A DNA stretch of 64,000 nucleotides from an uncultured Flavobacteriaceae bacterium (GTDB taxonomy: Bacteria; Bacteroidota; Bacteroidia; Flavobacteriales; Flavobacteriaceae): contig CALSUF010000002.1 of the NCBI GenBank assembly GCA_943789465.1, positions 558,001 to 622,000 on the forward strand. The letters run 5' to 3'. The position numbers and the translations under genes were made by a program. This document shows, piece after piece, positions 19,975 through 30,081 of the stretch (positions are counted from its first letter, which is position 1; each line of letters begins with the position of its first letter). The notes under the pieces were generated by a model. It was not told the DNA's origin and did not search any database. It saw nothing but the letters and a program-made list of their open reading frames with translations.

Positions 19975-21319
19975 TACAGGAACAAGCCCAGGAACTGCGG
20001 TTTCAACTAATCATAATGCTTACGCTTTAGCAAACGATGGAAATACAATTAATATATCGGGTACTGTAATCCATAATTCTAAAATTTCGGTTCAAAAGAG
20101 CCTGAGTTTCTTGGGTACAAACAATGCCATCATTTCACCAGATGAAAATAAAGTAGGTACAGACCGTTTATTTCATATTAGTAGTCCAGATTTGAATGTT
20201 TCTTTTTCAGATCTTACTTTTAAAGGAAACAAAGAGTCATCCATTAATGGGGGAGCCATAAATATGAATGCAAATTCTAATTTAACGTTTACCAATAGTG
20301 TTTTTGATGATAATTCTACGGGCGGCATTGACAAAGCTGGTGGAGGTTTGTTTTTTAGTGAAGGAAATGTCACTATTATAAACTCCATTTTCAAAAATAA
20401 TTTAGCGCGAGGAAACGGAGGCGCTATTAGCGGTTCTGGCGATGGAACTTTAATCATAACAGGGTCTTTATTCATAAATAATACCGCTGCAAATATTAAT
20501 AAAACAGACGGAAATGGAGACAGAGCTAATGGTGGTGCTATCAATGTTTTTGGAAATGGTCGAGAAGTCATAATGTCTGAAAATACATTTTATAATAACG
20601 AAGCAACGTTTCAAGGCGGGGGTTTGTTTTTTGGAGGTTTAAATGTGACTAGCAGTTTAGAAAACATCACTGTTTTTGGGAACAAAGTTTCCTTAACATC
20701 TTCAGAAGCAGGAAGAGCTGGTGGAATTAGAATTGAAGGAGATAGAACTTTCGAGATTAAAAACGCCTTGTTTTATGACAATCGTTTAGGAGATACCGAA
20801 AACCAAGAATCAGATATAAATGTTGCTTCAGTAGTTGAACTAAACTTGATAAATTCATTGTCTGGTAGTTCTGAAGGTTTAGGATCCGATGATACATATG
20901 GCTCTTCAAAAATAGACGCCGTTTTGACCTCTTCGAATTTACGTTTTAATGAAATATCTGGTAAAGTAGAATATGATGAAGCACCAAATGGAGATGACAC
21001 CCCTATAGATTTTGGGGATGATGGAAATGATGCTGGAGCTTGGAACTCAATGTTGGTATTATCTGTTGACGACACTCAAATTTCTAATGATAATTTTGAA
21101 GTTCATTTTTATAATTCGACAAAAAATATCAAGGTATTCTCCTCGAACAATTTACCATTAGATATAAAAATTTATACGATTCATGGAGCGAAGGTATTAG
21201 AGAAAGATCAAAATAACCCTAAGGAACTTATAAATATCGCGCACTTAAAAACAGGTGTTTATATTATAAATGTAATGGAAAACGGCATCCGTTTTTCAAG
21301 AAAGTTTATTCTTTATTAA
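19952..21319 (+). CDS. Parallel beta-helix and T9SS sorting domain (3' part of the trimodular protein)
   Basis: Read alone it has 455 residues but no signal peptide, and its first ~8 residues are an artefact of frame. The sequence NTGTSPGTAVSTNHNAY continues the YYVDEFGDDS at the end of the preceding frame, as in other beta-helix proteins. Rungs rich in Asn and Gly (about 60-320) resemble the gene at 15,514. A T9SS domain ends it (about 375-455, IKIYTIHGAKVLEKDQ, KTGVYIINVM). With a one-base correction the joined protein is about 1,415 residues and would be anchored or released at the surface through T9SS. Alternatively the sequence is a true frameshift and the beta-helix is not made. Confidence 0.82.
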   Translation: MNLEMIANTGTSPGTAVSTNHNAYALANDGNTINISGTVIHNSKISVQKSLSFLGTNNAIISPDENKVGTDRLFHISSPDLNVSFSDLTFKGNKESSINGGAINMNANSNLTFTNSVFDDNSTGGIDKAGGGLFFSEGNVTIINSIFKNNLARGNGGAISGSGDGTLIITGSLFINNTAANINKTDGNGDRANGGAINVFGNGREVIMSENTFYNNEATFQGGGLFFGGLNVTSSLENITVFGNKVSLTSSEAGRAGGIRIEGDRTFEIKNALFYDNRLGDTENQESDINVASVVELNLINSLSGSSEGLGSDDTYGSSKIDAVLTSSNLRFNEISGKVEYDEAPNGDDTPIDFGDDGNDAGAWNSMLVLSVDDTQISNDNFEVHFYNSTKNIKVFSSNNLPLDIKIYTIHGAKVLEKDQNNPKELINIAHLKTGVYIINVMENGIRFSRKFILY

Positions 21320-21337
21320 TTCAAAATCAATGTAAAA

Positions 21338-22504
21338 ATGTTTAAAAAAAACCTCCTCATTTTCTTTGTAAGTTTAGTTTATATTAGTGCGTTTTCTCAA
21401 GATGATGTAACCGTTGAAAGTGAAATTATAGATATAAACAAGCAACCTCTCGCCTTTACATCGATTAGTATTATGTCTAAATCTATCGGAACTATTAGTA
21501 ATGAAGAAGGTCGTTTTTCTTTAAAATTAACGAAAGAAAATTTAAACGATACGATCACGATTTCTACGCTTGGGTTTAAATCTTTTAAAATAATGGTTCA
21601 AGATTTTATAGATCAAAAGATTGAAATTGTCACGCTTGAAGAAGACTTGGTGTCCCTTGATGAAATAGTCATACAAGATCCTTCTTCTTATGTGAAATCT
21701 GCATTAAAAAAACTAAAAGAAACTACTTATAGTAAAGGGCATCAATTAAATATGTTATACCGTAGATTTTCTAATGAAAATAATGTGTCAAGATTTTTAG
21801 TAGAACATTATGTAAAAGTATATGACAATGGCCCAACATCCAGAGAATTTGGACCCATAGAAATTGTAGAAGCTAGGAAGTCTAACGATTATAGGTTTGC
21901 AAAAAAGAAACAGAAATTTCATGCAATTAAAATGATTGCTAAACAAAACCCACTAAGAATCAGAATTAATTCCAAAAATTATAAATGGAAAATTGTAGAT
22001 GACACTTCATACGATGGTGAAGATGTAATTGTTTTGGAAGGAACAGATAAAAACAAAAAAAGTAAGTGGATTAGATTGTACATTGGTTCTGATACTAGCA
22101 ACATATATAGATTAGAAAAATCTGACTTAAATGCTGTATATATTTATAAAAAAACTAAAGACGGAACGATGGTGTTAAGCTATCATAATAGAGAATATGT
22201 ATTTCGAGAAAAGGTATCACCCCAAACGAAACGGTTGCTTAAATTAAAAGAAGATGAAATTAAACTGTCTTACAGACATGAAGCTATTGTTTTAGGCATT
22301 GAAACAAATAGAAAAAAAATAAGGGTCAGTGAAAATATAAAACCTGGAAAAGATATTGGGGATTACAACCTAAAATACGATTCAGAATTTTGGAAATCTG
22401 TCAGCCTACCCCCCGATTCTAAATTTTATAAAGAAAGTTCCAAGCAATTAGAAAATATATATGGAATTTCTATAGAAACCCAATTTAAAAGAGTCAAAAA
22501 TTAA
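21338..22504 (+). CDS. Carboxypeptidase-regulatory-like domain protein, exported
   Basis: The 388 residues begin with a signal peptide (about 1-20, ending AFSQ). A CarboxypepD_reg-like beta-sandwich follows (about 25-105: IIDINKQPLAFTSISIMSKS, IGTISNEEGRFSLKL), ending in the LDEIVIQ phrase known from SusC N-termini. The remaining ~270 residues are basic and of unknown function, similar in style to outer-membrane-associated DUF proteins of Bacteroidota. It lies 18 bp after the beta-helix frame and is probably co-transcribed with it. The specific role is unknown. Confidence 0.75.
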   Translation: MFKKNLLIFFVSLVYISAFSQDDVTVESEIIDINKQPLAFTSISIMSKSIGTISNEEGRFSLKLTKENLNDTITISTLGFKSFKIMVQDFIDQKIEIVTLEEDLVSLDEIVIQDPSSYVKSALKKLKETTYSKGHQLNMLYRRFSNENNVSRFLVEHYVKVYDNGPTSREFGPIEIVEARKSNDYRFAKKKQKFHAIKMIAKQNPLRIRINSKNYKWKIVDDTSYDGEDVIVLEGTDKNKKSKWIRLYIGSDTSNIYRLEKSDLNAVYIYKKTKDGTMVLSYHNREYVFREKVSPQTKRLLKLKEDEIKLSYRHEAIVLGIETNRKKIRVSENIKPGKDIGDYNLKYDSEFWKSVSLPPDSKFYKESSKQLENIYGISIETQFKRVKN

Positions 22505-22572
22505 ATACAATTACCCCTACAAAGAAACTTACAGTTAAAAAAACACCCCTATTTTTCAATAATTGTAACAGG

Positions 22573-22616
22573 TTAAGTGAAAATTAATATAAAATTAATA
22601 AAAACACATTCATTTG
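22573..22616 (+). promoter_or_regulatory. TTAA-triplet promoter box, copy 2 (SusC operon)
   Basis: TTAA occurs at 22573, 22584 and 22595 (11-bp spacing), with TTTG at 22613. It lies 73 bp before the SusC start, so it would drive the main PUL operon. Confidence 0.72.
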
Positions 22617-22689
22617 TAAAGGTTATCAAATAGGTCTTTCAATTGGGGCAAATTGATCACTTAAAAAATTAAACAATCAAACTTAAAAT

Positions 22690-25600
22690 ATGGAAAAAAT
22701 AAAAATTATTTTATTACTTATAATTTTCCCTCTTATTGTTTTTGCTCAAGAAAACACCATCCAAGGAACGATTACAAATATCATTGGAGAACCTATTCCG
22801 GGAGTGACCGTTCTGTTAGAAGGAACACAAACGGGATCTTCCTCAGATTTTGATGGTAACTACACCATAAACACACAAAATAAAACGGAAGGTGTATTAG
22901 TCTTTAGTTATGTAGGCTTCACCACTGTAAAAATTAGTTTTGTTAAAGACAGCAAAACAATCAATACTGTACTTGAAGAATCAACAGAAGAATTGGATGA
23001 GATTGTCATTACAGCACTAGGTATAAAGCGCGATAAAAAATCACTTTCTTATTCTACCCAATCCGTAGATTCAGAAGATATGAAAGAGGCTCGATCTACA
23101 AACTTTTTAAATGCTCTAGCAGGAAAAGCTGCAGGGGTTCAGGTAGTTAGCTCCTCTACTCCAACCGGATCAACACGCGTTATTATTAGAGGTCTTACTT
23201 CTATTACAGGTGATAACCAACCTTTATACATTGTGGATGGAATACCACTTGACAGCTCACCAGGAGATGGAGGAGTTTCCGTTTGGAATGGCGGCGATGA
23301 TATCGATTTCGGAAGTCCTATCTCTACAATAAATCCGGACGATATAGAGTCTATTCAAGTTTTAAAAGGCGCAAATGCATCAGCACTTTATGGCTCAAGA
23401 GCGTCAAACGGTGTTATTATTATTACCACTAAAAAAGCCAAAAACAGTAAAGGGAAAATAAAAGTAAATATTAATTCGAATTTTTCTGTAATCTCAAATA
23501 GAGAATATCCTTACTATCAGTACGTCTATGGTGCAGGAGATAATGCTAGATTAACTCCTAATGTTGGAAAATTAGATCCAACTACAGGGCTTCCTCTTGT
23601 TGGAGCGTTTAGAAGAGCATATGGAATGCCTTTTTTAGGACAACAAATTTTAGATTATAACGGAGAAGTTGGTACGTACAAACCCAATGTTAATAATGTT
23701 AAAGAACTCTATAAAGTAGGAACAGTAGCTACAAACACATTATCATTTAGTAGAGCGACAGAAAAAAATACATTTCGTTTTTCATATTCTAGCACCTTAG
23801 GGGATCATGTGATTGATAGAATGGAAAAAATCAATAGGAATAATGTTGCGGTACGTTTCTCTCAAGAAATTTCTGACAAACTAAAAGTGAATACCAGTTT
23901 AATTTATGTGAATCAAAGAGTAGACAACAGAATGTATAGAAATGGGAGTGAAAGAAATCCTGCCAATAACTATATGTACATCTTACCTAACATGTCTAAA
24001 GAAAATTTATTTCCTTATAAAGACGAAGACAACAATGCTTTTAATTACGAGGGGCCTTTTAATAACCCCTACTGGAATATATACGAAAACACAAATCAAG
24101 ATATCACAAATAGAATTGTTGCTAATGTGACTTTAAATTGGGACATTTTAAAAGGCTTAAGCCTCAAAACAAGAATAAATGGAGTTGTCAATGATGTAGA
24201 TCGATTTGAATTTAACAATATGGGAGCCGCTTATGATCCAAATGGATTATACAGAGAAATTGCTGTTAAAAGAGAAAATAGGAATTATGAAGCGATATTA
24301 AATTACACCAAAAAAATTAACAATATTTCAATTGTATCCCTTATAGGTGCGAATAGATTCGATTTAAGAACCTCCGGAACACGAAAAACTGCAATTTCAC
24401 TTTTACAAAGAAATATCATGAATTTATCTAATGGTGATGAATTTTCTCCTACAGTATATCTTCCAAATAATAAAACAATAAACTCTGTTTTTGGTTCTGT
24501 ATCTGCAGGAATTAATGACACCTATTTTATTGATATAACTGGAAGAAATGATTGGTCGTCTACACTGCCTTCAAACAACAATTCTTATTTTTATCCATCA
24601 ATAGGTGGTACTACAATCTTTACCAAATTCTTACCTATAAATAACATCTTAACATTTGGTAAAATAAGAGCTTCATACGCTCAAGTAGGAAATGATACAT
24701 CGTTTGACAGAATTATCAATAATTATATTGAGGGTGGAAACTACAACAACACACAATGGTTGGCACTACAAAATCAACGAAAAAATTTAGAATTAAAACC
24801 AGAACTAACATCCTCTACAGAATTTGGAATTGAAACTAAGTTGTTTAACAATAGAATTAGTTTAGATGCTACCTATTATAGGTCATCCACAAACAATCAA
24901 ATTGTTCCAGTACAAGTAACTCCAACATCTGGTTTTATTTCAAAAATTATCAATGCTGGAGAAATTCAAAATAAAGGGTTGGAATTGTTTCTATCAGCAA
25001 AAATATTAACCAACCAATTTAAATGGGATACCAGTGTAAATTGGTCCAAAAATGAATCTTTAGTTGTGTCTCTAGCCGATGGTGTGGATCGCTTATTGCT
25101 AAGAAATTTCTTCAATGTTGGAGTCTATGCAGAAGTCGGAGAGACCTTTGGTAACATTAGAGGAAACGCACAAGCAAAAGACCCAGTATCAGGAACGCCT
25201 TTAGTTTTACCTAATGGGCGAGTACTTTGGGATGAAGACCAATATTTAGGAAATGCACAAGCAGACTGGATTGGAAGTCTAAGGAACACTTTTTCCTACA
25301 AAGGATTTAATTTAAACTTTTTGATTGATGTAAAAATGGGTGGAGAGTTATTTTCTGCCACAATGATCAAGGCAGTAAATCATGGAATGCATGCAGAATC
25401 TTTACAAGGAAGAGAAGAGTATTTACTTTCATCGCTCATCTTAGGAGAAAACAATAATGAAAGACAAGGGGTTGGATTATTTGGTAATAATTATGCAGAT
25501 GCTGAAAGAGCAAAAGGGGTTATCTATAGAGGAGCCGCTTTAGGAGTGCAAGATGAGGATGGTAATTGGGTTGCTGAAAGAGATGAGGATGGTAATATTG

Positions 25601-25926
25601 TGTATTCTCAAAGATGGCTAAGCCCACAACTCTATGGATATGATGGTGTTCAAGATCAAGGAAGATTTGTTTACGATGCTTCTTATGTGAAACTAAGAGA
25701 AGTTGTTTTTGGATATACCTTTCCTCCAAGAATGATTAAAAAATTAAAAGGAGTAAAAAACCTTAAACTTTCAGTTGTTGGAAGAGATTTATGGACGATT
25801 TATAGAAATACACCTCAAGGAATCGATCCAGAGGCAGGAACAACGTCAGGTAATGGACAAGGGATAGAGTTTGGCTCTTTTTTACCTACAAGAACCCTTG
25901 GTGTTAATTTAAAAATAGTATTTTAA
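22690..25926 (+). CDS. SusC-family TonB-dependent outer-membrane transporter
   Basis: This 1,078-residue transporter imports oligosaccharides across the outer membrane in partnership with SusD. The order is signal peptide (1-20), CarboxypepD_reg domain (about 22-100), TonB-box/plug region (LDEIVITALGIKRDKKSLSY, then the plug with VIIRGLTSITGDNQPLYIVD), and a 22-strand-type barrel ending in FLPTRTLGVNLKIVF, with the terminal aromatic residue usual for barrel assembly. SusD follows after 2 bp. It is the first gene of a probable 13-gene operon ending in manA. The neighbours suggest mannose-rich, sulfated oligosaccharides as cargo. Confidence 0.95.
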   Translation: MEKIKIILLLIIFPLIVFAQENTIQGTITNIIGEPIPGVTVLLEGTQTGSSSDFDGNYTINTQNKTEGVLVFSYVGFTTVKISFVKDSKTINTVLEESTEELDEIVITALGIKRDKKSLSYSTQSVDSEDMKEARSTNFLNALAGKAAGVQVVSSSTPTGSTRVIIRGLTSITGDNQPLYIVDGIPLDSSPGDGGVSVWNGGDDIDFGSPISTINPDDIESIQVLKGANASALYGSRASNGVIIITTKKAKNSKGKIKVNINSNFSVISNREYPYYQYVYGAGDNARLTPNVGKLDPTTGLPLVGAFRRAYGMPFLGQQILDYNGEVGTYKPNVNNVKELYKVGTVATNTLSFSRATEKNTFRFSYSSTLGDHVIDRMEKINRNNVAVRFSQEISDKLKVNTSLIYVNQRVDNRMYRNGSERNPANNYMYILPNMSKENLFPYKDEDNNAFNYEGPFNNPYWNIYENTNQDITNRIVANVTLNWDILKGLSLKTRINGVVNDVDRFEFNNMGAAYDPNGLYREIAVKRENRNYEAILNYTKKINNISIVSLIGANRFDLRTSGTRKTAISLLQRNIMNLSNGDEFSPTVYLPNNKTINSVFGSVSAGINDTYFIDITGRNDWSSTLPSNNNSYFYPSIGGTTIFTKFLPINNILTFGKIRASYAQVGNDTSFDRIINNYIEGGNYNNTQWLALQNQRKNLELKPELTSSTEFGIETKLFNNRISLDATYYRSSTNNQIVPVQVTPTSGFISKIINAGEIQNKGLELFLSAKILTNQFKWDTSVNWSKNESLVVSLADGVDRLLLRNFFNVGVYAEVGETFGNIRGNAQAKDPVSGTPLVLPNGRVLWDEDQYLGNAQADWIGSLRNTFSYKGFNLNFLIDVKMGGELFSATMIKAVNHGMHAESLQGREEYLLSSLILGENNNERQGVGLFGNNYADAERAKGVIYRGAALGVQDEDGNWVAERDEDGNIVYSQRWLSPQLYGYDGVQDQGRFVYDASYVKLREVVFGYTFPPRMIKKLKGVKNLKLSVVGRDLWTIYRNTPQGIDPEAGTTSGNGQGIEFGSFLPTRTLGVNLKIVF

Positions 25927-25928
25927 TT

Positions 25929-27677
25929 ATGGAAAATATGAAGAAAAACAAGAGATACGTTAGCTTAAAATTATCTGTGTTCATAATTTTATTTTCAACG
26001 TCCTGTACAAAAGATTTTGAGGAAATCAATACCAATGAGTATATCTTTAATGAAGCATCACCAAGTGCTCTTTTTACTGGAGTTGTAAAAAACACTTTAG
26101 ACCTCGTTGGTGGTACTATGAACGATCAGTTATACAACACTTATGCTAGTTTCTATGGTGGTAAAGGAGGGCAGTTCAATCGTTATTTTTATACAGAACA
26201 AGCACTGGACCAATACTGGAAGAAATTTTATGTGAATATTCTTAAAAACAATCAAGATATCATTGATAGTTATTCTGGTGATTCTAATTATAGCAATAGA
26301 GTCTCAATTGCCAAAATATGGAAGAGTTACGTATATTCAATTTTAGTATCTACATTTGGACCCGTACCTTATCAAGAGGCTTTACAGGGAGAAAACGCAG
26401 CTACTTATGATTCTGAAGAATTTATTTACACAGATATTTTAGCTGAATTAAAAACTGCTTTTGAAAATATAGATGTTTCTGGAGACACGCTAGCACAAGA
26501 TCCTATATTTGATGGAGACCTAAATAAATGGAAGAAATTTGCCAATTCGCTGCGCTTAAAAATTGCGCTTCGAATTTCAGAAGGATTCAAAGTTTTAGCA
26601 CGACAACACGGATCAGATGCGATGGCTAATGAAGCAGACTTAATTGGTTCAAATGCAGAAAACGTTGTCATGAAATGGGGTGTAGAACAAGAAAATTGGT
26701 CATTTAACTATTCAAGATACATTTTTATAGAAGCCAATGATGATGTTGTTCCTTATATGAATTTACATTTTCTTTTAAATCTAAAAACGTATAAAGATCC
26801 AAGACTTTTTAAACTAGTAGAACCCTCTAATGATCCAATAACCCTTACAGATGTTGTTTTTAGATCTGGATCAACCACTGAACAAATTACAGTAGAATAT
26901 GAACTTCCCTATTTTGGAAGGCCTTTGGGTGGAAATGCAGGCGTAGAAGGTTGGGATCTAAATCAAAATGACAATATATTAAACGGTTTAGCAAACAGAA
27001 GGTTTAGCAGACCTAAATTAGATGTATTTATGGCTCAAGATATGGGGTATAATGTAATTACCTATGCCGAAATAAACTTCATCAAAGCAGAAGCAAAGGA
27101 AAAAGGTTGGGGTGGATCTAAATCTACTGAACAGTACTACTATGACGGAATAGAGGCTTCGTTTCAACAATATGGCGCCACTGGAGTCGCTGAGTATAAA
27201 AATAGAGATGGAATACAATGGGAAACCTCTAGTGTAGGAGACAGAGGCTTGTTTGGCCTTGTTACAAGCGGTATTTCAAATAACGCTTTAGACAAAATCA
27301 CAAGACAACGATGGCTCGCTAGCTATAACCAAGGTCATGATATTTGGTGCATGCAAAAAAGAACGAGAGCATTACCATTGATCGATCAATTTGCACCTGA
27401 TGGCGCGACAGGTCTTGATTACGCGCCTTTACCAGAAAGAATGGTTTACCCTCCTTTAAGTGAAGGTGGTCTAAACAATGCTGCATACCAAGACGCAATT
27501 CTAAATATGGGTGGAAATACGCTTTACAATACCCTACAAATGAATAAGTCAGAAGACTATTCCCCAGTTCAATGGGAAACTCTAGTTCCTGAGCTTAATC
27601 AAGATTTTGGAACACATTTTTATGGGGATTCTGAAGATGATTTAATTGCTCAAGGCATAGACTACACAATAATTTAA
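25929..27677 (+). CDS. SusD/RagB-family glycan-binding outer-membrane lipoprotein
   Basis: SusD proteins form the lid over SusC and capture glycans at the cell surface. The 582 residues start with a lipoprotein signal (IILFSTSCTKDFEEINTNE, Cys26). The helical TPR-rich body includes DGDLNKWKKFANSLRLKIAL and the late ITRQRWLASYNQGHDIWCM stretch that is characteristic of this branch of the family. A second ATG three codons in (25,938) is an equally likely start. It is translationally close to SusC (2-bp gap). Confidence 0.93.
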   Translation: MENMKKNKRYVSLKLSVFIILFSTSCTKDFEEINTNEYIFNEASPSALFTGVVKNTLDLVGGTMNDQLYNTYASFYGGKGGQFNRYFYTEQALDQYWKKFYVNILKNNQDIIDSYSGDSNYSNRVSIAKIWKSYVYSILVSTFGPVPYQEALQGENAATYDSEEFIYTDILAELKTAFENIDVSGDTLAQDPIFDGDLNKWKKFANSLRLKIALRISEGFKVLARQHGSDAMANEADLIGSNAENVVMKWGVEQENWSFNYSRYIFIEANDDVVPYMNLHFLLNLKTYKDPRLFKLVEPSNDPITLTDVVFRSGSTTEQITVEYELPYFGRPLGGNAGVEGWDLNQNDNILNGLANRRFSRPKLDVFMAQDMGYNVITYAEINFIKAEAKEKGWGGSKSTEQYYYDGIEASFQQYGATGVAEYKNRDGIQWETSSVGDRGLFGLVTSGISNNALDKITRQRWLASYNQGHDIWCMQKRTRALPLIDQFAPDGATGLDYAPLPERMVYPPLSEGGLNNAAYQDAILNMGGNTLYNTLQMNKSEDYSPVQWETLVPELNQDFGTHFYGDSEDDLIAQGIDYTII

Positions 27678-27687
27678 GATTTATAAA

Positions 27688-28764
27688 ATGAAAAAACTTA
27701 GCTATTTATTTTTAATGACATTATTTTTAATTTCATTTTCATGTACTGAAGATGATGTAGTAACGGGTGAAGGTGGCATCTTAGACTATATCATTCCGAA
27801 TGTCCCAGTAACTTCAGATTATATTGTAGGCGCACAGTATTCAACTTTTGGAAGAAGAAGTACCGTTCCTGAAGAACCAAGCATTGGAATTTACAACGGA
27901 AATGTTGCTGATTCATTAGTATACAAAGAACATGTAACTCAGGCACAAACTGCAGGAATAGATTTTTTCATTTTTAGATATCGCTCCGCAAATAATCAAA
28001 ACCAAAATAATGCCGACACAAGATTCATTGATGGTTTACAGGCTGCCTCCAATGCACGTGACGTAAATTTTGCACTTTCCTATAATTTTGGAAATATGGG
28101 TTTAAATAACAACAATCGTATTGAAGACAGAGGCTTAGTACAACGATTTATTGATGATTTTAAATTAATGATTCCATATTTTGACCAGCCTAACTACATG
28201 AAAATAGATGGTAAAAATATAGTTTACTTATTTAATAGCCACAACCTTCATGCTAACGACAATGCTGCTTTATATCAGCAAATGAGAGCTGAATTATTAG
28301 ATCTTGGGGTTGAACTATATTTAATAGGAATGCAAAATGAATGGTCGCCTACTTTAAGGTTTGACTTTAGGTTTGTAAACGGAGTAGATGCTGTGACTCA
28401 TAACACCTATGCCACCATTAATGTGAATGCAAATGATAGAATCGTAAACTTCTACAAGTTTGTAGATATCGCTTGGGAATACCATAGAAGTACTTGGTTA
28501 AACTATAATATTGAATATATACCAACAATATCTCCTTCAATAAATTTAAAAATAATTAATTCCGGAAGTAATATACATGTATTTGAAAAAAACGAAAGTT
28601 GGTTTCGAGGTTTTTCTAATCTAGCCAGAAGAGTTTCTGGCGCTAGTAAAATTGTTCTTGTCGATTCTTTTAATGATTGGAATAGAGGAACTCAATTAGA
28701 ATCCGCAGATACTTATGGAGAAGATTTTCTTCAAATTTTAAAAGAAGAATTCAAGGTAAATTAA
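27688..28764 (+). CDS. GH99-like (WbsX-type) surface lipoprotein
   Basis: The 358-residue lipoprotein (LISFSCTEDD, Cys19) has a TIM-barrel-like pattern: AGIDFFIFRYRS, FALSYNFGNMG, YMKIDGKNIVYLF, and DSFNDWNRGTQLE near the end. The last motif corresponds to the NEWAEG-type motif of WbsX/GH99-like proteins. True GH99 enzymes are endo-alpha-mannanases/mannosidases. Whether this divergent member is catalytic cannot be told. Its place directly after SusD is typical for a surface glycan-binding protein or endo-acting enzyme, and the lipid anchor agrees with surface exposure. Confidence 0.72.
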   Translation: MKKLSYLFLMTLFLISFSCTEDDVVTGEGGILDYIIPNVPVTSDYIVGAQYSTFGRRSTVPEEPSIGIYNGNVADSLVYKEHVTQAQTAGIDFFIFRYRSANNQNQNNADTRFIDGLQAASNARDVNFALSYNFGNMGLNNNNRIEDRGLVQRFIDDFKLMIPYFDQPNYMKIDGKNIVYLFNSHNLHANDNAALYQQMRAELLDLGVELYLIGMQNEWSPTLRFDFRFVNGVDAVTHNTYATINVNANDRIVNFYKFVDIAWEYHRSTWLNYNIEYIPTISPSINLKIINSGSNIHVFEKNESWFRGFSNLARRVSGASKIVLVDSFNDWNRGTQLESADTYGEDFLQILKEEFKVN

Positions 28765-28765
28765 T

Positions 28766-30070
28766 ATGAAAAAAAAGCTAATTCTATTTATTACTTTTTT
28801 TAGTATTTTACTTTTAAACAGCTGTAAAAGCAATACAATTAGTGATCCCCCCCTCACTAAAAAAAGTCTTCCACAAATTAATAACTCCATTGAAGGAAAA
28901 ATCTTAGCGGGTTATCAAGGATGGTTTAATGCTGAGGGGGATGGTTCAAAATTAAACTGGAAACACTATGGCAACAACGCTAAATTTTATCCAGGAAGTG
29001 CTTCGGTAGATTTTTGGCCAGAAATGGATGAAATTCAGAAAAGCAATCAATACAAAACAACATTTAAGTATAAAGATGGTAAACCTGCTTTTGTTTTTAG
29101 TTCCTCAGATTATGAAACCGTAAATAGCCACTTTAAATGGATGAACGAGTATGGTATAGATGGTGTTTTTGCACAACGTTTTGTAGTCGGCTTAACTAGA
29201 GGTAAAAAAAGAAGTGACAATTACAATAACGTTTTTGAAAACTGTTTTAAAGCTGCAAAAAAAAACAACAGAGTACTGAGTTTAATGTACGATCTTTCAG
29301 GGACTACCAGTGCTAATATTGTAGAAACCACTATAAAGGATTGGAAACAACTCGTTAAAAAACACAAGTTAAACGACCCTACAAACCCGAATGTTTTAAC
29401 TTATAAAGGCAAAGCCGTGGTTTCTATTTGGGGCGTTGGTTTTGTAAATAGAAAATACACTTTAGAAAATATCAAACAGCTAATTGATTTCTTTAAAAAC
29501 GATCCAAAATATGGGAATTGTGTTGTGCTTTTGGGTGTTCCAACGGGATGGAGAACTTTAGACAGAGATGCCATTGATGATCCTAAATTACACGAAGTTA
29601 TTAAGATGGCGGATATTGTGCATCCTTGGACTCCTGGAAGGTATCATAATTTAGAATCCGCAGATCAACACAAAGAAAACTATACGGTAAAAGATCAGCA
29701 ATGGTGTACCAAAAATGGTTTGATGTATATGCCGGTAGTTTTTCCAGGTTTTAGTTGGGCAAACATGAAAAACGACATGACAATTTTCAATCAAATACCA
29801 CGCTTAAAAGGGGATTTCTTGTGGCGGCAATTTTATAACGCCATTTCTTCTGATGCCAAAACAATTTACGTTGCCATGTTTGATGAAATTGATGAAGGTA
29901 CTTGTATTTTTAAAGTTGATAACAATCCCCCTGTAGGAGAAAGTCAATTTCTAACCTATGAAGGACTTCCATCGGATTATTATTTATGGCAAACAGGGCA
30001 AGCTACCAGAATGTTGCGAAAAGAAATTCCTCTAACAAAAGAGCAGCCCATTTATCCTTACGTAAAATAA
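28766..30070 (+). CDS. GH71/99-like glycoside hydrolase lipoprotein
   Basis: The 434 residues have a lipobox (LLLNSCKSN, Cys20) and a GH71/99-like catalytic domain (about 45-430). Motifs are ILAGYQGWFN, HFKWMNEYGIDGVFAQR, VHPWTPGRY and MFDEIDEGTCIFKV, where the acidic residues are candidate catalytic groups. It is collinear with, and very similar to, the second domain of the fusion protein at 17,071. GH71 cleaves alpha-1,3-glucan and GH99 acts on alpha-mannan, and the context with GH92 favours alpha-mannan. It lies 1 bp after the preceding gene. Confidence 0.82.
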   Translation: MKKKLILFITFFSILLLNSCKSNTISDPPLTKKSLPQINNSIEGKILAGYQGWFNAEGDGSKLNWKHYGNNAKFYPGSASVDFWPEMDEIQKSNQYKTTFKYKDGKPAFVFSSSDYETVNSHFKWMNEYGIDGVFAQRFVVGLTRGKKRSDNYNNVFENCFKAAKKNNRVLSLMYDLSGTTSANIVETTIKDWKQLVKKHKLNDPTNPNVLTYKGKAVVSIWGVGFVNRKYTLENIKQLIDFFKNDPKYGNCVVLLGVPTGWRTLDRDAIDDPKLHEVIKMADIVHPWTPGRYHNLESADQHKENYTVKDQQWCTKNGLMYMPVVFPGFSWANMKNDMTIFNQIPRLKGDFLWRQFYNAISSDAKTIYVAMFDEIDEGTCIFKVDNNPPVGESQFLTYEGLPSDYYLWQTGQATRMLRKEIPLTKEQPIYPYVK

Positions 30071-30081
30071 TTCCACAGTTG

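Noticed and set aside
29986-30081. Earlier start for the GH92 gene
   Set aside because: The extension overlaps the end of the preceding gene, is very basic, and would place the lipoprotein signal far inside the protein.
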